Assembly: GCF_003992725.1 (NCBI RefSeq)
Contig: NZ_RZNF01000024.1
Span: 1 to 32,456, forward strand
DNA from: Rhodomicrobium lacus
Lineage (GTDB): Bacteria; Pseudomonadota; Alphaproteobacteria; Rhizobiales; Rhodomicrobiaceae
Reading direction: 5' to 3'
Length of the DNA: 32,456 nucleotides
Part shown: piece after piece, positions 27,795-32,456 of the stretch
Numbering within the stretch: the first letter of the stretch is position 1
How the letters are laid out: the number at the start of each line of letters is the position of its first letter
Notes under the pieces: model-generated
Databases searched by the model: none
What the model saw: only the letters and a program-made list of their open reading frames with translations
Told to the model about the DNA's origin: nothing
Made by a program: the position numbers and the translations under genes

Positions 27795-30089
27795 ATGTTG
27801 AGGCTTTCATACGCTGTACTGTCGAGTACTGTGGCACTAAGCATGACATTCATACCGGCTAACGCTCAATCCAACGGGGAAACGACGACAACCAATCTGC
27901 CGCCCTTGCTGGTCTCCAAGGGCAAAGCCAAGAAGAACGCCAAAAAGCCGACGGATGAACGCCGGAGCGACGCCGCCCCTGCGCCGATCGCATCCAAGCC
28001 CCCGAGCATTCGCGATACCAGCGCGGACACGCAGGGCACGCACTCCTACAGCGCCGCGGCGACGACCGCAGCCAGCAAGGAGCCGCGCGCGTTCCTTGAA
28101 GTTCCCCAGACGGTGTCGGTCGTAACGCGTCAGCAAATCGAGGACCAGAATCTCACTACGTCCTGGCAAGCTGTGGCGACCGCGCCGGGGGTTCAGGTCG
28201 TTTCCAACAACCCGGACCAAGGGCAGTATTACGCACGCGGCTGGGCCCTGAATACGGCCGTCGACGGGGTGCCGGTCTATAACTCCCTGTCCGGTTATCG
28301 CCAGTTCAATACCGCAATCTACGACCGCATCGAGGTTCTGCTGGGCCCCGATGGCCTGTTTCTTGGAGCGGCACCCAACCCGTCAGGTGTGGTAAACTTC
28401 GTCCATAAGCGGCCGACGAACGACGTGCAATTCGGCTGGTCCACGTCCTATGGCTCGTGGAATCAGAAGCACGGCGAACTCGATTTCTCGGCGCCGTTGA
28501 ACGAGGCCAAAACCGTCAGGTTTCGCGGCGTTCTCGAAGGAAACGACCAGGACTTTTTCTTCGACCGCTTTCATGCAAGCAACGGTCTCGCCTACGGCAT
28601 ACTTGAGGCCGACGTGACCAAGAGTACGCTGTTCACCATTTCGGCCACCGACGAGAAATACTTCGGGCCGTCCTATTCCGGGTTGCCCGCTTGGAATACG
28701 ACCAGTGATGTTCCGGCAAATCTTCGCGGACGCTTTACCGACCTGCCGCTCAGCACGAATGTTTATCCTTCCTGGAATTCCACGTTCTGGGACTCGAGAG
28801 AGTACAACACATCGCTTGAGCAGAAGCTCGGCAGCGAATGGCGGGTGAAGGTTTCGGCGCGCTTCTTCGAACAGGACCAGCAGTTCCACGACGCTTATCC
28901 GACGAGCGGTGTATATGCCGACCTGACCGCTGATTACGCGGCGCGAAAGGCAGCCTACGAGTATGAGCGCCTCGGTGTGGATGCCTATGCGCAGGGCCCG
29001 CTCTATCTCTTCGGTCAGAAGCACGAACTGCTCTTCGGGTACAATTACGACCGCTTCGATACCACTAACGTGCGCAGCGCCAACATCGCGGTTAAGGGCG
29101 TCTCGGTGCTGGATCCCGATAGCAAGTTGGCGTCGATCAGCACTCCCTATACAAGCGGTGGCGAGAGCCTCTACGAGCAGTCGGGCTATTACGGCCAGGC
29201 CCGCTTGAAGCCGCTCACCGACGTTACGGTAATCTTGGGCGGCCGCGTCTCCGATTTCGACGCAAAGACCCGCAACCTCGCCCCTTCGGTTGTAACGAAT
29301 TGGGCACAAGGGGCTCATGCCGAAGATCATTTCTCTCCTTATGCCGCGGTACTCTACGACGTTACCAAGAATATCTCAGTGTATGGCAGTTACTCTGACA
29401 TTTTCATCCCGCAAACCAATCTGACATACAGCGGGGAGCCGCTCCAGCCCCGACAGGGCGAGCAGTATGAAGTGGGCATCAAGGGAGAGTTCCTTGATAA
29501 ACGCCTCAGAACTTCGCTTTCGGCGTTCTATATTCAAGACGTGAACCGCGCTTTCGTGGACGCCACCCACTCCACGCCCTCCCTGACCTATTATACAGCG
29601 GCTGGCGAAGCGGTAAGCGAAGGTGTCGGTGCTTCGGTAACCGGCAAGGTATTGCCCGGCCTCGACCTCTCCGCAAGCTACGACTACCTGTATACAGTCT
29701 TGGCCTCAGCATCGAGCTATGAGGGACAAGCGATCAGCCTCTGGCTGCCAAGACATGTGGTCAAGGTGTGGGCCAAGTATCAGTTTCAGGACGATGCCTG
29801 GAATCGCTGGAGCGTCGGGGCAGGGTTTGTAGCACAGACGCAGACCTATGCAGGCTACAGTGATGCATATGCCCGCTTGCGCAATCAAGACCCTTATGCC
29901 GTCGTCAATGCGCTGATCGGCTATCAGGTCGATAAGGATATTTCACTCACGCTCAATGTGAATAACATCTTCGACCAGCAATATTATACCCGGCTCGGCG
30001 GCTTGAACACATACAACACTCCCGGCGATCCTCGTAACTTCCTGCTCACCTTGCGCAAGAGCTTTAGCCCCGTCGCTTCACTGAACTGA
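27795..30089 (+). CDS. TonB-dependent siderophore-type receptor
   Basis: 764 residues. The signal peptide ends near ANAQ (residue 25) and a TonB-box-like LPPLLVS follows. A Lys-rich linker leads to the plug domain: FLEVPQTVSVVTRQQIEDQNLTT, then YYARGWALNTAVDGVP, DRIEVLLGPDGLFLGAAPNPSGVVNFVHKRP. This is the typical siderophore-receptor signature, though the usual GTPYG-like loop reads GPDGLFLGA. The barrel contains GEQYEVGIKGEFLDKRLRTSLSAFYI and ends LNNIFDQQYYTRL...PRNFLLTLRKSF. There is no N-terminal signalling domain, so it is not a FecA-type transducer. The start at 27795 is chosen for GAGGGAAG upstream; ATG 27765 is an alternative. The ABC transporter gene follows. Confidence 0.92.
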   Translation: MLRLSYAVLSSTVALSMTFIPANAQSNGETTTTNLPPLLVSKGKAKKNAKKPTDERRSDAAPAPIASKPPSIRDTSADTQGTHSYSAAATTAASKEPRAFLEVPQTVSVVTRQQIEDQNLTTSWQAVATAPGVQVVSNNPDQGQYYARGWALNTAVDGVPVYNSLSGYRQFNTAIYDRIEVLLGPDGLFLGAAPNPSGVVNFVHKRPTNDVQFGWSTSYGSWNQKHGELDFSAPLNEAKTVRFRGVLEGNDQDFFFDRFHASNGLAYGILEADVTKSTLFTISATDEKYFGPSYSGLPAWNTTSDVPANLRGRFTDLPLSTNVYPSWNSTFWDSREYNTSLEQKLGSEWRVKVSARFFEQDQQFHDAYPTSGVYADLTADYAARKAAYEYERLGVDAYAQGPLYLFGQKHELLFGYNYDRFDTTNVRSANIAVKGVSVLDPDSKLASISTPYTSGGESLYEQSGYYGQARLKPLTDVTVILGGRVSDFDAKTRNLAPSVVTNWAQGAHAEDHFSPYAAVLYDVTKNISVYGSYSDIFIPQTNLTYSGEPLQPRQGEQYEVGIKGEFLDKRLRTSLSAFYIQDVNRAFVDATHSTPSLTYYTAAGEAVSEGVGASVTGKVLPGLDLSASYDYLYTVLASASSYEGQAISLWLPRHVVKVWAKYQFQDDAWNRWSVGAGFVAQTQTYAGYSDAYARLRNQDPYAVVNALIGYQVDKDISLTLNVNNIFDQQYYTRLGGLNTYNTPGDPRNFLLTLRKSFSPVASLN

Positions 30090-30307
30090 TTTTCAGCTCA
30101 GATTGAGCGATCGCAGTTTGAGACTGTGGTGCCGTTCGAGAAGCATGCACGCGAAGCCGGGTTTCTCTGCGGACACAGCTTCGCTTTCCATCAAGTCAGT
30201 CCGGACAAGAAGAGAATACCGCCTTTCCATCGTCGAGATCGGGAAGGCGGCCTCGGCACAGCCTGCGGCTTCCGATCCGGAAAACATCAACAAGGTCTAA
30301 AAAATTC
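30090..30307 (+). other. Gap with a doubtful 65-codon frame before the ABC transporter
   Basis: A plus frame at 30103-30300 (TTG start) ends 7 bp before the transporter ATG. Its second half has GC-rich third positions (EYRLSIVEIGKAAS region), but there is no recognised family and no ribosome binding site, so it may be noncoding. AAGG lies about 12 bp before the transporter ATG. Confidence 0.3.
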
Positions 30308-32062
30308 ATGTCTTTCCTGCGGGGCCTCTGGACGATCACTCGTCCCTATTGGAGATCGAAGGATCGCTGGGTCGGTATCGCGCTGCTGGCGGCCGCCATC
30401 CTCTCTGAATTGGGGCTTACAGCCGCAGGCGTCGGTTTCAATACCTGGAATGGACCCTTCTATAACTCGATTCATAACCGCGACGCTGATGCGTTTATTC
30501 ACCAATTCTTCGTCTGGTGGCAATGGTTCGCGTTGCTGGTGGTCGCCGTGGCGGCCAACTCCTATTTCAGTGGAATGCTGGGCTTGCGTTGGCGCCGCTG
30601 GCTGACGGAGCATATGAGCGGCAAATGGCTGAACGGATACGCCTATTACCGCATCCAGCTCAATGGCCAGCGCACCGACAATCCGGATCAGCGTATCGCG
30701 GAGGACGTGCGCGTTTTTACCGATAAATTTATCGAGCTGTTCCTCGGCCTTATCCACGCCGCGTTGGGGTTCGCAAGTTTCGCCGTCATCCTTTGGGTTC
30801 TGTCCAACAAGTTCGATTTCTTCGGCCTGTCGGTACCCGGCTTCCTGTGCTGGGCGGCGCTGGCCTACGCGATCATTTCCACCACCGCGACGTTCGTCAT
30901 TGGCCGCAAGCTGCCGCCTCTGGAATATCAGCATCAAAGACTCGAAGCCGATTACCGCTTTTCTTTGATGCGCATCCGTGAAAATGCGCAAAGCATTGCT
31001 CTTTCGAGGGGTGAAAATCAGGAGGCGCGGACTCTCGACGAGAGGTTCGGCAAGGTCTACCTCAACTGGGTTGCTGTCATCGTGAGCAAGACGAGCGTGG
31101 CGGTCACCAACCGCTTTTTCGGGCAGTTCACCAACCTGTTCCCCCTCGCGCTGATGGCGCCGGGCTATTTCGCCGGCAACCTTCAGCTTGGCGATTTGAT
31201 GCAGGCGCAGGGCGCATTCTGGCAGATCGAGCTTTCGTTGCGTTGGCTGGCGACCAATTACGTCACGATTTCCGAACTTCGCGCGACGGTGGACCGGCTC
31301 GTTCGGTTTGACGAAGCGATCCGTTCCGCCGTCACCACGAACGGCCCCGATCATCGTGAGAAAGCCGATCAGGAAGCCCTGACCGTGAAAAGCATCGATC
31401 TGCGGCTTCCCGATGGCAGCGTGCTGGCCAAGGAGCTGTCGCTGAGCTTCCCCAAGGGAACCCGCACCCTGATCGCGGGGCCGTCCGGCACCGGCAAGAG
31501 CACGCTTCTCAACGCCATAGCCGGAATTTGGCCCCATGGCTCCGGCGAAGTCGTTCTCCCGGAAGGCTGCCGTCTGATGTTTCTGCCGCAGCGCACCTAT
31601 CTCCCCGTGGGCTCGCTTCGGCAGGCGATTATCTATCCCGGTTCCGTCGACAGCTACGACACCGCTGCAATCGTCCGCGTGCTGAATCGATGCGGTCTCG
31701 ATTTCCTGACCAGCAGGCTGGACGAGGAGGATCATTGGTCGCTTCGGCTTTCGCCCGGAGAACAGCAGCGTCTCGTTTTCTGCCGGGCCATCCTGTTCAG
31801 ACCCGATATCCTGTTTCTTGATGAAGCGACTTCGTCGATCGACATTGCCACGGAGGCAATATTGTATCGCCTGCTGCTCGACGAATTGCCCGATTGCGCC
31901 ATTGTCAGCATCGCCCACCGTTCCACGGTGGAGGCATTTCATCATAGGCGGGTTGACTTCAGCCAGTTTGGCGCAGGCCCGGAGGAAAGCCGAGGGCGCC
32001 GCAAGCCGGAAGAGCCCGATTGGACCGGCGCGGCCACGATCGATAAGCAGAGGGTCGACTGA
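30308..32062 (+). CDS. BacA/SbmA/YddA-type ABC transporter (fused permease and ATPase)
   Basis: 584 residues. An N-terminal membrane domain (about 1-330, segments near 20-42, 66-90, 145-170 and 178-198) of the SbmA/BacA type carries the family stretch TDNPDQRIAEDVRVFTD (123-139) and ends in an ABC ATPase. Walker A is GPSGTGKST (391-399), the signature LSPGEQQR (481-488), Walker B ILFLDE (501-506), and the H-loop lies in SIAHRS. It is a homodimeric inner-membrane transporter. Relatives move peptides, fatty acyl compounds or cobalamin. Next to a siderophore-type receptor it could move a siderophore or its breakdown product, in either direction; this is inference. The C-terminal tail after about 555 is charged and probably disordered. 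Confidence 0.9.
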   Translation: MSFLRGLWTITRPYWRSKDRWVGIALLAAAILSELGLTAAGVGFNTWNGPFYNSIHNRDADAFIHQFFVWWQWFALLVVAVAANSYFSGMLGLRWRRWLTEHMSGKWLNGYAYYRIQLNGQRTDNPDQRIAEDVRVFTDKFIELFLGLIHAALGFASFAVILWVLSNKFDFFGLSVPGFLCWAALAYAIISTTATFVIGRKLPPLEYQHQRLEADYRFSLMRIRENAQSIALSRGENQEARTLDERFGKVYLNWVAVIVSKTSVAVTNRFFGQFTNLFPLALMAPGYFAGNLQLGDLMQAQGAFWQIELSLRWLATNYVTISELRATVDRLVRFDEAIRSAVTTNGPDHREKADQEALTVKSIDLRLPDGSVLAKELSLSFPKGTRTLIAGPSGTGKSTLLNAIAGIWPHGSGEVVLPEGCRLMFLPQRTYLPVGSLRQAIIYPGSVDSYDTAAIVRVLNRCGLDFLTSRLDEEDHWSLRLSPGEQQRLVFCRAILFRPDILFLDEATSSIDIATEAILYRLLLDELPDCAIVSIAHRSTVEAFHHRRVDFSQFGAGPEESRGRRKPEEPDWTGAATIDKQRVD

Positions 32063-32433
32063 AATAACACAGCCACGAGCGGGGCAACCGAAATGATTTC
32101 GTCGCGGCTGGCCTTTTCGGCATCAGATTTCCCAACAGGCTGCGCGGGCGCGGTCCCCGACCTCGACTTGCATGCGAAGCACAGCGTTCCGGAACGGACG
32201 GGAAGCCTTCGCCGAAAACGAAAACAGGGGCGATCCGCGCGGTTGCGAGCCTTCCATGCCTCAGACTCTTCGGAAGCGCCGTTGCAGGGGCAGTCTTCCC
32301 GCGCGGCGTCCGGCCAGCCCCCACACGGCCCGCGAAACACGCCGGGGATAGCGGCAAAAGGGACTTGCATCGCCGCCAGCTTTGCGTAATAAGACACGGA
32401 CCCGGCGGCGAGGTGACTCGCCGCATCGCCAGA
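32063..32433. other. Spacer before the tRNA, with a GTGA-capped hairpin
   Basis: I see no gene in this 371-bp stretch. At 32405-32424 GCGGCGAG-GTGA-CTCGCCGC forms a perfect 8-bp stem with a GNRA tetraloop, 9 bp upstream of the tRNA. It could terminate transcription entering from the left or belong to the tRNA leader. Confidence 0.45.
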
Positions 32434-32456
32434 GCGGGCGTAGCTCAGGGGTAGAG
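32434..32456 (+). tRNA. 5' part of a tRNA gene, probably tRNA-Gly
   Basis: The last 23 bases, GCGGGCG-TA-GCTC-AGGGGTA-GAG, are an acceptor 5' strand, the two linking bases and most of a D-arm. The same opening is typical of alphaproteobacterial tRNA-Gly(GCC). The anticodon lies outside the window, so the amino acid is inferred. Confidence 0.75.

Overview
The window looks like chromosomal DNA of a GC-rich alphaproteobacterium. This is an inference from composition, from short or absent T-tracts behind hairpins, and from the families present: PedF-type cytochrome c with a Ca-type quinoprotein alcohol dehydrogenase, and an alphaproteobacterial-looking tRNA-Gly 5' end. No rRNA or other firm marker is present, so the genus is left open. 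I see no CRISPR array, integrase or insertion sequence.

Layout. (1) 1-6503 is a surface-glycoprotein region. A very long collagen-like gene on the minus strand runs off the left edge. A family 2 glycosyltransferase lies upstream on the same strand. A divergent gene encodes a methyltransferase fused to a glycosyltransferase-like domain. The Thr at every third position of the collagen repeats would be a natural O-glycosylation target. (2) 6663-10846 is a minus-strand three-gene locus: TonB-dependent receptor, small secreted protein with two Cys, and MauG/CcpA-like di-heme protein. It is preceded by a 34-bp near-perfect dyad and a hairpin-rich leader, and I cannot assign its substrate. (3) 11237-18295 is an alcohol oxidation region. 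It holds an ExaC-type aldehyde dehydrogenase behind a near-consensus sigma-54 promoter, a cytochrome c fused to a Cache sensor domain, and a PedF-like cytochrome c. A minus-strand operon follows: Ca-type PQQ alcohol dehydrogenase, secreted pentapeptide-repeat protein, second PedF-like cytochrome. Alcohol would be oxidised to aldehyde in the periplasm with electrons passed to cytochrome c, and the aldehyde then oxidised by the cytoplasmic NAD enzyme. (4) 18330-21130 holds two divergent outer-membrane beta-barrel genes, one SphA/phenol-MetA-like and one alginate-export-like.

(5) 21391-23581 is tonB-exbD-exbB (transcribed exbB, exbD, tonB), which can energise the TonB receptors in the window. 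(6) 23908-27118 is a copper operon transcribed cueR-like, copA, copZ, from a MerR-type promoter with a 19-bp spacer that appears to place the transcript start on the cueR ATG. (7) 27795-32062 is a siderophore-type TonB receptor followed by a BacA/YddA-type ABC transporter. The window ends inside a tRNA gene, probably tRNA-Gly.

The most interesting items are the collagen-like gene with its glycosyltransferases, the receptor/two-Cys protein/di-heme locus with its dyad, the cytochrome-Cache fusion, and the probably leaderless copper regulator. Repeat-driven open frames on both strands at the left end easily mislead gene calling; only the minus-strand Gly-X-Thr frame has a credible non-repetitive N-terminus.
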